Below, one piece after another: positions 1-13,200 of a stretch of DNA of 37,227 nt. This stretch comes from Phoronis australis (lineage: Eukaryota > Phoronida > Phoronidae), in the NCBI GenBank assembly GCA_002633005.1, contig NMRA01001093.1:11981-49207 (forward strand), given 5' to 3'. A program made the translations under genes and the position numbers. Numbering within the stretch: the stretch's first letter is position 1; the number at the start of each line of letters is the position of its first letter. The notes under the pieces are model-generated. The model saw nothing but the letters and a program-made list of their open reading frames with translations, made no database searches and was not told where the DNA came from.

Positions 1-600
1 TGATAGAGGGGTGGACGCACAAAAACAGACTCGAAAACACTAAAAATGGCCACTAGGTGGCGCAAACTATGTCGAATCCATCTGAAAACGGCAGGATAGC
101 GTCATCTTACTAATAGGTGCCTATATACCAAATTTCATGAAAATCCGTTCAGGACTTTTGAAGATACAAAGGTAAGCGTAAAAAACTAAAATTGCCACTA
201 GGGGGCACACCGGTAGTCGGATCCGTCCGAAAGTTCGCACATGCCGTACCATTCATGAATGGAACATATGTGCCAAATTTCATGAACATATGTCAAAGGG
301 TTTTGGAGATAGAGCAGCGGACGCCGGACGCCGCCCGGACGGACGGACGCCGCCCGGACGGCCGGACGGATGGACGGACAGAGATGACGGCATAATGCAT
401 CCACATATAAATATGTGGGCACATAAAAAGCCTGGACTTAGGGGCAGGGCAGTTTGCAAAGTGGCACATGCCACCCACTTGATTCCCTACATGACTCTCG
501 TGCCAAATTTCATCAAAATCAAACTAAGAGTTTCTGAGATACCGAGCAGACAACTGGACTACCGAATGGGATGATGGCAATATGCACCCACATAAGCCAA
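1..600 (+). repeat. Degenerate dispersed tandem unit, intron 9
   Basis: At least three degenerate units read 'ggccactaggtggcgcaaac', 'gtcgaatccatctgaaaac', 'ccaaatttcatgaaaatcc', 'ttttgaagatacaaagg'. Further copies lie at about 1761-2460, 7370-7980, 14870-14960, 18950-19560 and 28880-29690, all in plus orientation. At 308-380 the unit carries a GC-rich 'cggacgccgcccggacgg' minisatellite. Small ORFs here are by-products of the repeat. Confidence 0.75.
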
Positions 601-823
601 GAAGTTGGAGTTGGGCGCTTACCTGAATGGTGATCAGGTCAACGTGTAGTGAGTTACACCGACTTCACAAGGAATATGGGGCTGAACATTCAGAGTAATT
701 ATCCAACTTCTAAAACAGCATATCATAAAAAATCCGATTTTTGGCTAGTTGCAGACTACTACTTGGTGTAAATCTACATAAAGAATAATAATTTTATTAT
801 CAAAGTTTTGAAAAACCACTTAC
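601..823. other. Rest of visible intron 9, no supported feature
   Basis: This belongs to the intron after exon 9. An exon-like interval on the minus strand (about 700-637, followed by GTAAGC) has stops in all three frames and was not accepted. Confidence 0.5.
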
Positions 824-1267
824 CTGAACATGGGTCTAAACGCAAGTTATCCAAACGAAGACCTTTCCCTGCCTTTACAGTAGCTATGACCATCACAATA
901 AACGTCGAATTTCTGTATTCAGGTGGTATGTCTTCATAAACAGAAATGTAGTATCCAGGATCAGAATTGCTAAACCAGCTTGACCACACTGTTTTAAAAT
1001 ATCTGCTGTGCCTTACAGCTAATGTCAAGTTAGCGTCGTACCGGCCATAGTAACTAAAAGTGCTGAAATACTGCAAATGGATTTTGCACACATTGTCATC
1101 AGGTTTAACTTCTTTTTCCATCACTGCCACTTGCTGTCCATCATCACCATTTCCCAGTATTGATGACAAAGTCGATGTAGAAGGCTGGACTGCAAGTCGT
1201 TTCCTCCTGGGAGCTTGTTTAGTGGAATTGGCAGTAGTTAGGCACGTACCAGCACAGGCAAAGGAAT
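824..1267 (-). CDS. bark: bark-like exon 9: second half of MAM-like domain with RRKR site
   Basis: The acceptor has a very strong pyrimidine tract (ACTTCCTTAG|ATTCCT) and the donor is GTTCAG|GTAAGT; the exon is 444 nt, phase 1 at both ends. It encodes SFACAGTCLTTANSTKQ, then APRRKR, a furin-type basic site, then a Ser/Thr/Asp-rich stretch. A jelly-roll like region follows (VCKIHLQYFSTFSYYG, YYISVYEDI) and ends STFIVMVIATV, GKGLRLDNLRLDPC. That ending fits the MAM C-terminus '..i.fe...g.g.iaiDdI.l..C'. The gene continues past position 1. Assignment as MAM rests on the two ends; the middle is diverged. Confidence 0.72.
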
Positions 1268-4200
1268 CTAAGGAAGTGAGAACAAACCAGAAAAAACAAG
1301 GTGAAAATCTAATGACATTCCAGAATTGTTTAATGCAACCTCAAGGGCACAGTTCCTTAGGGGCACAACTCCTAGAGGCACTACTGCTAGGGGCACAACT
1401 CTCAGGGAACACATTCTGAAGATAAACATATAAATAATAACAAAAGCAACACAAGGCATAATGCACTTATGACTACACTGCAATCTGTGTGCCTTTAGCG
1501 GTGTTTTCAGGATCAAAAAAATCGCCATTAGATGGTACAGAATACATTAAACAAGTCCAAAATTGGGAAGGGGATGTCGTCTCTCCAATATACAATTATT
1601 TGCCAAAATTTATGACAATACGCTATGGCCACATGGAACTTCAAAGATACAGAGGAAAACAAATGTAACAAAACATTACCATAAAGAGGTACAGAGGTAC
1701 AGAGGTACACAGTTACAGAGGTACAGAGGTACAGAGGTAGTCGAATCCGTCCATCTGTTGTCAAGTGAACAGCAATACAATTGTCAAATTGCAATCTTGT
1801 AAGGAGTTTAGTATAGATACTCCTACAGATGCAAAGAAAATATTGCTAGATGTTGCTACAGTAGCTGGATCTATCTGAAAATCTACGTCAGTTGAATGTG
1901 CTCTTGTCAGTATTATAACATCTGCCAAATTTTCATAATGATGCTCCGAGGGTTTTGGCACATACAGAAGCAGACGACGAATAACAGACTACGAAATAAT
2001 TAAAATGGCCATCAGGTGGAGCGGAATAGGTTGAATCTATCCTAAAATGTAACAGAAACTTGTTTGCCAAATTTCATTAACCATCAAGCAGAGACTCTGA
2101 AGATACAGAGGCAAAGTAAAAACTAAAATGCAAAGTAAAAACTAAAATTGCCACTAGGGGATACAGTGGTTAAAAGTCAGAGCCATCCAAAAGGCCGTGG
2201 GCAGCCACTAGGGAATGCCAAGTTGTCAAACCCATCTAAAAAATAATGTCAGTCATGGTCTTCTCATCAGGAACACAACATAAGTTTCATAACGATCCTT
2301 TGCGCACTTTGGCAGATAAAGAGGAGGATGCCAAAAACATAATAAAAAGGGCCACTAGGTGATCCAGAATATGACTAATCCATCTGAATATAGAAAGGCA
2401 TTGTTGTCTCTTTAATACAGGACTATTTGGCAAATTTCACAGGATCCTACAGCTGTTAACGCCAGATGGAAGCCAGAAACCAAGATGCACGACAAATGGC
2501 TAGATTAAGGTAATACACATCCACATTATGGATAGTAATACTAATAGTAATAGTAATAATAATAACAATAATAGTAATAATAGTAATAATAATAGTAACA
2601 ATAATAATAATAGTAATGGGTAATAGTAATTATAACAATGATAATAATAACAATAACAATTACAATAATTCAAAAGTTACCAACAAAACAGGAGCAGTTA
2701 GAAGAATACAGCCCTATAAGCAGTGGTTTGTTTCTAGGCTCACATATTAATTTAAAGTGAGTGATAATTGTCATTCCACTTTGACCATCATTTTGTTAGA
2801 GCACCAAGTTGAACATACATTCAACAATGAAACTTGTAGTTTCACAATGAATGCTGTCACCAAACTTGGTGTTGTGTTCTTTACGGAAGGTAGATTATAT
2901 AACTGCATGATCTAAGCAATAGTTGATTCTGGCCTGAGGGTTTTTGAAAATCTGTGTCGGTGCTGAGGTAAATTTTTATTTGCTCATGCTTTCAAAAAAG
3001 AAAATCAGAGACAAGCAAAAATGATGCGGTATTTTTCACTTACCACTTGGCTATTCATGGCATTTCAAACATTGCTTACTACTGAACATGTGCCTTTTTG
3101 CAGCTTTAAAAACACCAGACCTTAGTTGAAATTGTAGCTGATGGGTATTTTTAGTAGGTGAGTGCACTGGTGTCAAAATGGGTGAGAACAAACTATGCCT
3201 GGTATGACTTTAATCACCTATCTTTTCTCAGCAGAGAAGGACAAGAAACGAACAACACATTGTGGTGCCAATATTGCATCATTTTGCAGCCCGACACAGT
3301 AACTGTCAACAAAATCAAGTTTTGGGATCACAACCACAAATGCGGAGTCTCACAGCCGAACCAGTTACCTGCTACAATGTGCCATTGTGTGACATTGTAT
3401 GATCCATTGACTAAATCTGAAAGGTCTTGTTTCAATGTCCAGTCACAAAAACCACCAGTGAATGTACAGGGTGCATCTGAAAGCAAAAGTCATGCACCAA
3501 TATCAAATGGTTACAGGTCAAGGTTGAGCATAAAAGAAACCCCATTTTGGATGAATAAATTCGGCTAATATCATACAATATAATAGGCAAAAATTTTAAC
3601 TTTTTTCACGTAGCATCTCGAGAGGTCATAAACACAACAAAACAACCTTTATAACATAGCACATGACCAATTAATCAAAGGTGCAACATTCTTATTTAAA
3701 CTCTATACCTACATTTGGCAGTGATTTATCACCAAAAGAACTCTAAACCAGACAATGGAAATCCAATGGTGAAAGCGTGAACGGAAATTTGATGTTGATG
3801 ACACAATCATTTGACACATCATGTTGCCACATTTGACTTGAGAAGTATGACCAAAATACTTCAGACATTACAAAGGCTGTCACATAAATTTGCTTCAATC
3901 TGAAGCCACAACAGTTTGCCTAGACTATTGCCTGAAAACTGAACACATATTTTATCACATGAAACTGTAATATTTTACTGCTGACAGACATTTGCAAGCC
4001 AAGCAGTTTAAATGAGAATTTTTTGGGGCTGTGAATTAAACATCAACAACCTCTGTCAATGGATATTTGTCAACCTGATAAATTGTGAAAAACATTTATA
4101 CCAACTAAAGTACTATACTATCGTACAGATGTGCATTTCACAGGCATATAAGACTAAATATACTTACACATTTTTGGTATGGAGAAAACTTGCATGTCCC

Positions 4201-7200
4201 TAAGCTGGTCTTCATGGCAATCCGGCCAAATAGTTACTGACGACGAGTTGCTCACTCGAAGGTTATTGAGAGACTGCTGCTCATAATACCTTTGACTGTT
4301 GGCAAGTGGAACAGAAGAAGTATTGAAGCAAGCTGGTGAAGCTGATGTAAAACCAACAATGTAGTTATTGTCAGTATAGAACTTGCGCCCACATGACCGA
4401 GACTGGCCAATGAACGCATTCATTTGAATAGACCCACCAGGCGGCACATACATTGGTGACCTGTTGTGGCAGAAAGTAAAAGTACCCACAGACACTTGCA
4501 TGTTTTTTTGAAGAATGTTAGCTAAGATGTCAGTCTGAACACCATACGATGACCTGAAATTTGAATTCATAATTGACACGTCAAAGTTTTGTTCCGTCAC
4601 AAGAACAGCAGCGCCTTGCTTTTTCCCGTCATCGCCACAGTCCACATTGATGTGACTCACAGATATATTGCGGGTAGTTTTGTACAAATAGATACCTCCA
4701 TACGAATCCTTAATGTTCAGGTGTCTCAGGACAGGTGTAGCCTCGTACACCTGCACAGCTATCGATTGTCTTTTCTCATAATGGAAGACGTGCAGTGACA
4801 CTTGAGATAAATCCGCATACTGCATAGTTGAGGCCTGACCAGGCTGACCGAGAAACTGCACACCTGCCCAGCCCTCAGACCGTTCCATGCACACATATGG
4901 GGGGGAATTCAGAAGCACAAGTTTGATCCTTTGGTCAGAGGTACCAACAGCGTAGAGTTCACCAAAAACCATGATACCCACACCACCACTGAAGCGTAAT
5001 TCAACACCAGGTTTTATGACCAACCTGCTTCCAACCTCCACAACTACGTGATAGTGGATCTCGTACGGACTTAACTCAGCAGTTAAAGTTAAATTTCCCG
5101 TAACAGTTCCTCCATGAAATGTGGACACAGTATCCACAGTATCTACAAGATGCTGCTTGGAACTGCTGTTGTAGTAAGGTGAAAAGCTGGCCAATTCCAA
5201 AAATGTAAACTGTCGACCATCTTTAATTTTTGCGGAAATCTCTTCACTATTACTTGTGCCCCAGTAGTTACGGCTTATGTCCACCGATTGTTCATGTTCA
5301 TCAATAGCCTTTCTTATTGAAATTTCACCGAAAAACGAGGGATTGTTAAAAATATTCTCATGAATTTTTGGAGCAAGTGTTCCATTCCAAGACAAGGCAA
5401 CAGAGCCCATGCAGCTGGAAGATGTCCCTTGACCTTCCAAAGAGTTATGAATGAAAACGTTATCCGTAACAGACGTCTCGGTATGGCTGTGTAATGTCCT
5501 AGTTAAAACAAGTGCTTCAAAAGTTGGAGTTAAAGAGTTGTATTCAAAGTTGTTTGCTTCGAAAGTCAAACTATCTGCAGCGTTTAGAAGGAGCAGGGCA
5601 AGAGGAGCATTTACATACTGGTTGGCGGACATGTTGAATCCATGGAATGTATTGCCTTTAACATTCATATGTTTAGCAGCAAGACTGACTGGTGCACTTG
5701 TAACATACTGTCCGACAGTTCCAGTGTTTGTGAATGTGTTTCTTACTACACTAGCGTTACTGGTGATATCAGGAATGTCATACAAGTTAAAAAACCTTTT
5801 TAAGACCTGACCAGTAATAGGCATAGGATGGACCTGAATACATCCTAAACAGTTTTCAAACAAGCATTGATCAATTGTTAACGATTCACTTCCAATCACT
5901 GATCTAACAGCTATTGAGACATTTACAAATGAACTGTTTTGTATAACCACTACACCAATGACTGCAAAATGGAAACCACTACTGCTTCCAGAGAAATGAA
6001 CACTTTCCACAGTGGCTTCCCGTGAGTACACTATCAGTGCAGTATTTCTGACCGTTGAATGACTAAGATGAAATTTTTTGGCAATGATATTAATTCCAAA
6101 TAGTCTGGTGAGCAATGATGTACTCTTGCAATCTCGCAATTCAACAGAACTTCTGGGGGAGTTGATTATCATTGACTGAGTCAAGACATTACTGAGCTGA
6201 ATCTTGTCCAGATGACTGACATCAAAAGAACTGGAGATAGGAGCGAAACGAAGCACAAAACCCGAGTAAACCGTCATCTGTAATGTTAATGACATTGAGA
6301 TTGCTTCTGAAATCAGGCGTATGGTACCCATTACAGGACAGGAAGTCACCACTTTCCCACCAGCCATAGTCTCATTAACACGCATTAAACATGAACCTTG
6401 AAGGTTACCACCTCTAACACTTAAAGCTTCAACATACAGCTGCTGGTTGCTTGAGGGCTTTAGAAATAATGTACAAGCTGTTTGAACATTCTCGTTCATA
6501 TCAATACCACTCCTTCCATCAAGAGCTACAGTAATGTCTCGAAGCACATTCACTTCATCACCGCAGGTAACATGCATGACATCAGAAGAATCGAGCCAGA
6601 GTCGTGGAAAACTTGGTGTCACTGCTAGCTGCTGAGTGTATTGAGTTAAGTGCGAATGGCACCTGAAATTTTCAACACTCAAAGATGTGTCCATGGCAGT
6701 GACGCAAATTAGTCCCCAGACAGCAACTGTTAAGTTTGATAGAGATGAACGCTTGCGAAAATGTGCCCTTTGGATGGCCAAACCGACACCTTGGCTGACA
6801 ATTTCCAAATCTGATAAAACATGATGGTGGCGATCAACAGTTATAGCGGTAGACCTGCCGTCTACATGCTCAATAAGCAGATGCTGAAGGATGCTAGACT
6901 TGGAACCATCTGCCAGATGAACTCCAGCCCAAGACTTGCCTTCACACCTCAGTGTGATAATCTGACAGGATGTGCAGAGAGCAGGCTCAGTGCAGGGAGC
7001 CACAGTGCAGTCTTCTGTGAAGTTGTCTACATTCGAGTTGCAGTTGATGCCAACTGAAATAGTGAGAAAAGGAGATACACCATTTGTCACACGGTAACCA
7101 AATTGTCACCCATTGCCTTAAGACATACTCGTTTTACGGTTGTATTTCTTGGGCCTTTTAATAAAATTTATTAAATACCATTGTAACACTATTTCAAACA

Positions 7201-10200
7201 TGCTTGAAAATTATGATTGAATTTAAATTTCTAAAAATTCAAAATGAGAAAAGTCTTGCTTTGACCACCACAATGACATAGAGATGCTGTAGAACACCTT
7301 GATGATAATGTTTTGAAACCCCAAATTTGACTGGCACCCAGAGATGCCCTACCTTGGTACAAAAATGAACAAAATAAGATTTTTTTGGAGATACTGCGCC
7401 AACAGCATTTTCAAGAAAACACGGTCAAGGTCACCATAGTACTCAAAGTCGTCGTCATCATCAACCATCCTCTTCATACTGAGAACAGATATGCCAATTT
7501 TTGCAATCATCTTAAGAATGGTTTGGTTGTTTGAGTTGCAGATGGCAAAAAACAGATTCGAAAACACCAAAAATATCCACTAAGTAGTGCAAAAAACCTC
7601 GAATCCTTTCGAAAACGGGGGGATAGCGTCATCTCACCAACAGATGCCTATCTTCCAAATTTTATGTAAATTCGTTGAAGACCTTTGAAGATACAGAGAT
7701 AAATGCAAAAAATAAATATTGCAATTAGGGGGGACACCAGTATACAAATCCATCGGACAGTTGTCATTGTCCCTTGTCAAATACAGTTGCTAAATTTAAA
7801 AGATCTTGCAGAGAGTTTAGGAGATACCGCCATGGGCGCAAAAATAAACTGCCGCTAGGAGGCACCACAGTAGCCGGAGTCAACTGAAAATCATCGTCTG
7901 CCTTCCTCTTCATAGTAAGAACATACGTGCCAAATTTCACAATCATCCTTAGAGAGGTTTGGTTGATAGTGTGAGAGCAGCAAAATTAACTAAAACTTAC
8001 CTCCAACAGCAGCATAATTCACCGTAGCTTTCTCTGGTGTTAAAAATGTCTGACCGTCATAGCCCATCAAGGAGCACAGAAAATTCAATGACTCAAGTCT
8101 CAGTTTTGGCTGTATAGTAGACAAAAAAACAAACAGCATAGTGAATAAGGCTGCGGCATATGTGAAAGATCACCGTGCATTGATAATATACAGAGTTAGC
8201 AGTTCATGTACTATAGCCAGTACTGCCACACAAGTTAAATCTGTATTAGGTAGACCCACGAAAAAAAAGTAAAACTGCCGCACTTTGGGCGACATTATAA
8301 CACATGGTGAAACAAATGTTTCAGGTCCAGCTATAATAGATGTCAAAACAGAGGTTTTTGGTTGCTGCTATTTTTTGGGTGCTGTTATTTGTTGGGTGTA
8401 GCAATATTTGGATTCAGGAATTTGTGAGCCAGTCTATAAAAAATAAAAGCTACTGCTTGTATTCTCACTGCTTATTTCACTGAAGCATCCATCAGTGTTT
8501 CTTGATTGGTAAAAACAAACTAAATATCACTCAATTAAGTCATGCCAACCATACTTTTCAACACTTTTGTGAAAATACTTTTATGACCACTTACAGTTAT
8601 GCACACAGGGCCCCATCTGTTGTCCACCTGCACCTCCAGAACAGTCTTGAGAATGGAACCTTTAGGGCCGAGCCTTACTGCATGTGTAAGAGGCTGGATG
8701 GCAGAGTCGAGAACAATTCTCTTCATAGGTGTTCCTTGAGCCTGTAGTTCACCTTGCACTAATAAACGTGTGTGAGGGACAAACTGAAGATGAGCGCCTG
8801 GCTCTAATACTAGTTTGCCATGCTTGAGCACATTAATATCGTGCTCTATTCTGTAAGGGCTGTCACTACTAGTCAGAACTAGAGTACTGTTCACATGTCC
8901 ACCGCTGAACAACCCACCACTGTTCATAGTGTAATCCACGGCACCGACATACAAAGATGACTTATCGGCAGAAGTGTAAAAAGGAAAAACCTCAATTTCC
9001 CGAAGAGACACATTCATATGGTAACCAGTGACCTTCCTGATAATAACCAGTCTCTCTGAAGACCCCCACCAATTTCTGGAAGCAACGGTCTTTTGAGGAT
9101 CTGTCCAACCATCACGCCAACAGAGGCTAACGTCTTGAAGTATGTACTTTGAACTAACATTCTGGAAACTGTTTTCAGTGAATCGGACGGACAAGTCACA
9201 AGGAAAATCAAGTTCAACACAGCTTGCAGATGGCGTGTGCATGTTTTCAAATCTGTTGTATGCAATATTAACTTCCGCATTAGCCGACGATAACTGCCTA
9301 CCACCATAAAGATGTATCACTGAGTTGTTTGATAACAAATCAGGTTCACCTTGGAAAACATTGTCCTCAATCATGAGTTTGTGTAATTGTTTCTTCTCAT
9401 ACAAGTTGTTGTTCCGTATTCGGATCCCACAATTCTGTTTACTTACAAAAACATTTCCGTGAGCAATAAACGAAGTGAGAGATCGGGTCTTGATATCAAT
9501 GGAACACTGTTCGGAACTGAATGTTGAATTTCGTATCCGACAGTCTATGAGAGAGCCTCGAGAACTGTGGGAGACATGGAAAACAGAGACGGGTGTAGTA
9601 GTGACAACTACACTGTCTATGTACACACTCAAGTCATTCACATAATCAACCAGCACAACGTACATAGCAGAAGTGAAATGAGAGTCAGAAATAGTCAAAG
9701 ACTTACTCCCAGTCACATTGAAACCTGCGTTCAATACCGAATTATTCAGGTGCAGGCCATGACCAATATCTTCGGCGTGACCAGAAAATGTGAAATTTGA
9801 AAGTGTGACATTTCCCGAGACACCGTTCGTGATTGACACTCCCTGAGAAGCATGGAAATTGGAGTTGATGATGACAACATTCTTGTTTCTTGACATGGTT
9901 TTAACTCTGAGGGCAGTGGCCGACATATCACTGGCTCCAGACACCACAGTACTGCTCAGGTGCAGATGTGTGAAAAGATCTACGTCAATGGCAACGTTTG
10001 TGAAATTCTCAATTTGGCTGTTGGACATCTGAATTGAACCTGCAAATGTAATACATTTCAATATAGACTAACCAATTTATCAATATCTACCGTAAACGTT
10101 CGGGTTAACGCCCTGGGCGGTTAAATTGGCTATCCAAAAATCGGGGGTGGGCGGTTAACCAGACATGGGCGCTTAAACGTGAAACTTCAAAAAATCCAAG

Positions 10201-13200
10201 GTGGGCGGTTAACCGAACATGGGCGCTTATTACGACTGGCAAGCGCCCTGGGCGGTTAATCTTACCTCGTGATCGAAGTACCCACACCACACACGTAGGC
10301 CTACTCGGAACGCGTAGCACTTTTCAAAGAGCGTTATCGTCACGTCGCCACATGACGGGAAAAATGTCATAACAGCCGATGATCCTAACAAAGGTTATCA
10401 TGCCCTCAGATTAGTTATTCACTATTAAATTTACAGAATTGCTGAGTAATAGCCCCGTGCCGTCCTGCAGTCTTGTTATTTAGCCCTGTAGAGCGCAGAC
10501 GACCAGTGACCACGCAGCCTCTACTTGGATTGCAACTAATTCATCTTGCTAAAGTGCGCGCGTGCAAACTTCACTTGTTGCAGAGGTCACAGCAGACATC
10601 AAATTNNNNNNNNNNNNNNNNNNNNNNNNNNNNNNNNNNNNNNNNNNNNNNNNNNNNNNNNNNNNNNNNNNNNNNNNNNNNNNNNNNNNNNNNNNNNNNN
10701 NNNNNNNNNNNNNNNNNNNNNNNNNNNNNNNNNNNNNNNNNNNNNNNNNNNNNNNNNNNNNNNNNNNNNNNNNNNNNNNNNNNNNNNNNNNNNNNNNNNN
10801 NNNNNNNNNNNNNNNNNNNNNNNNNNNNNNNNNNNNNNNNNNNNNNNNNNNNNNNNNNNNNNNNNNNNNNNNNNNNNNNNNNNNNNNNNNNNNNNNNNNN
10901 NNNNNNNNNNNNNNNNNNNNNNNNNNNNNNNNNNNNNNNNNNNNNNNNNNNNNNNNNNNNNNNNNNNNNNNNNNNNNNNNNNNNNNNNNNNNNNNNNNNN
11001 NNNNNNNNNNNNNNNNNNNNNNNNNNNNNNNNNNNNNNNNNNNNNNNNNNNNNNNNNNNNNNNNNNNNNNNNNNNNNNNNNNNNNNNNNNNNNNNNNNNN
11101 NNNNNNNNNNNNNNNNNNNNNNNNNNNNNNNNNNNNNNNNNNNNNNNNNNNNNNNNNNNNNNNNNNNNNNNNNNNNNNNNNNNNNNNNNNNNNNNNNNNN
11201 NNNNNNNNNNNNNNNNNNNNNNNNNNNNNNNNNNNNNNNNNNNNNNNNNNNNNNNNNNNNNNNNNNNNNNNNNNNNNNNNNNNNNNNNNNGAAGAAAATA
11301 AAGTGACAAAAACGTTCAAGTATTATATTTTGAAGTGAGTCCATGACCCAAGACAATAACTCGTTACTTGTATAATTGCAATTCACATTGCTAAACCACC
11401 GTCTCGGAGGCCCGGCGTCGTTGCGCTCATTGTGATCATCGGCCTTTTTCTAAAAGTCGGGGAATCGCGCGTTTCCTTAGCACTGGGCGCTAAGTCTCCA
11501 TTCTTTAAAAGTCGGGGATGGGCGCTTAACCGAGAGGTGGGCGCTTAACTGGAAATCTTCAAAAATCGCAGGGGGGCGCTTAACCGAACAGTGGGCGGTT
11601 AAATCGAAAATCCACCTAAAGTTAACTGAGCATGGGCGTTAACCCGAACGTTTACGGTACACTGGATGCAGCCTCACTTTTTACCACTTCAGTGTAAGTA
11701 TACTAGCAATGCTTATACGATGTCTACACTGAATGCAGCCTCACTTTTGAACACATTGAGTATAGACTAACCATGCTTATCCCTGTCTACACTGAATGCA
11801 GCCTCACTTTTGAACACATTGAGTATAGACTAACCATGCTTATCCCTGTCTACACTGAATGCAGCCTCACTTTTTACCACACTTCAGTATACACTAGCCA
11901 AGCTTATCAACGTCTACACTGCATGCAGTGTCAATATTTAACACATTCACCACTTAGGTACTCGCTCTTCTGGACACAGTCATTCACGTGCTTTTCGCAT
12001 CCCATAGCCTTTTCCACCTACCATCTGATAACAACAGAACAATCTAAACCAGGACACTGTAACATCTCCCCTGGTGGTGCTTTCCACAGCCAGATCAGCA
12101 GCTCAGCACAAGGATTCGGAATAACTCAGCAGTGTCAAACCTCAAGTGTAACAAGTTCCATTTATTAACAAAGTCACCAATTGTTGAATAGCTCCCCTAG
12201 TAATAACACACTATCGGTTACCTGTCAGTCCTTTCCTATCAAAATTAATGATAAGAATTGCAAAATGAAGCAACTGCTACTTCACACTCCTCATCGGATG
12301 TCATTAATACTTTTGAATCCCAATAATCCACTAACGGGAAACTGTTTAAGTTTCCAAAGAAGTGTTTAAGGTCACCAATAGATTTAGAGACACGGTATAT
12401 TGTGTTTGCTCTACACTTCCTAACACTAGAGACATGGTATATATTGTGTTCCCTCTACACTTCCTAACACTAGAGACATGGTATATATTGTGTTCACTAG
12501 ACACTTCGTAACACTAGAGACGTTCCCTCTGCACTTCCTAACACTAGAGACATGGTAAATATTGTGTTCGCTCTACACTTCCTAATACTAGAGACATGGT
12601 ATATATTGTGTTCGCTCTACATGAGATGTCTTTAACATCTCTCATGGCACATTTTATTGCCCATCTTTCCAGAGATTATTATTTTATCTTTATGTTATTT
12701 GTACACTCATATTTCTGTACCTTATCAGTCATAATAAATGACCTTGTATCGCCTATACACGGTCTCCTTTGTATCTCTGGAAACGGAGCTTGCAGCGCAC
12801 TTATTATTTTCGGCACATATTCTGAACAAAAATGATATTTCACTCATTAAATATATTTATGTGAGAATATGGACTTGTCCCACTTATACCTTCATCTTTC
12901 GGACTGGTCCATTAACCCCTTGTGTAGATTCGCATGCGGTCCTCCTGCACTCGAGGCACTAGGACATTAAATTTCCAGACTCACTATTGGTTCGTTTGTG
13001 TTACTGCCACGAGTTTGGTCAGCTCCTGCCTCCCATAGGCTGATGATTGTCACGTATCATAGGGCTCCTTTGTTCTCGGTAAAGTTATATTTCCTGCCAT
13101 CAGTACTTCGCTTTAGCAGCACTTAGGTTCGAGTCTAATCTCTCTTCATTTTTTCCCACCCTCTACCACCCTCTCTTTTGGGTGGTTCCTCTTACCTGAG

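Noticed and set aside
637-700. Possible next exon of the bark-like gene (acceptor TGTTTTAG or TGTTCAG, donor GTAAGC)
   Set aside because: All three frames contain stops; only a terminal exon with an almost immediate stop would fit, which I cannot support.
3158-3568. 136-codon plus-strand ORF
   Set aside because: It lies antisense to a minus-strand exon (3476-3369) that has splice sites, matching phases and a MAM-like sequence.
10473-11386. Several 236-277 codon ORFs
   Set aside because: They are almost wholly N from the assembly gap.
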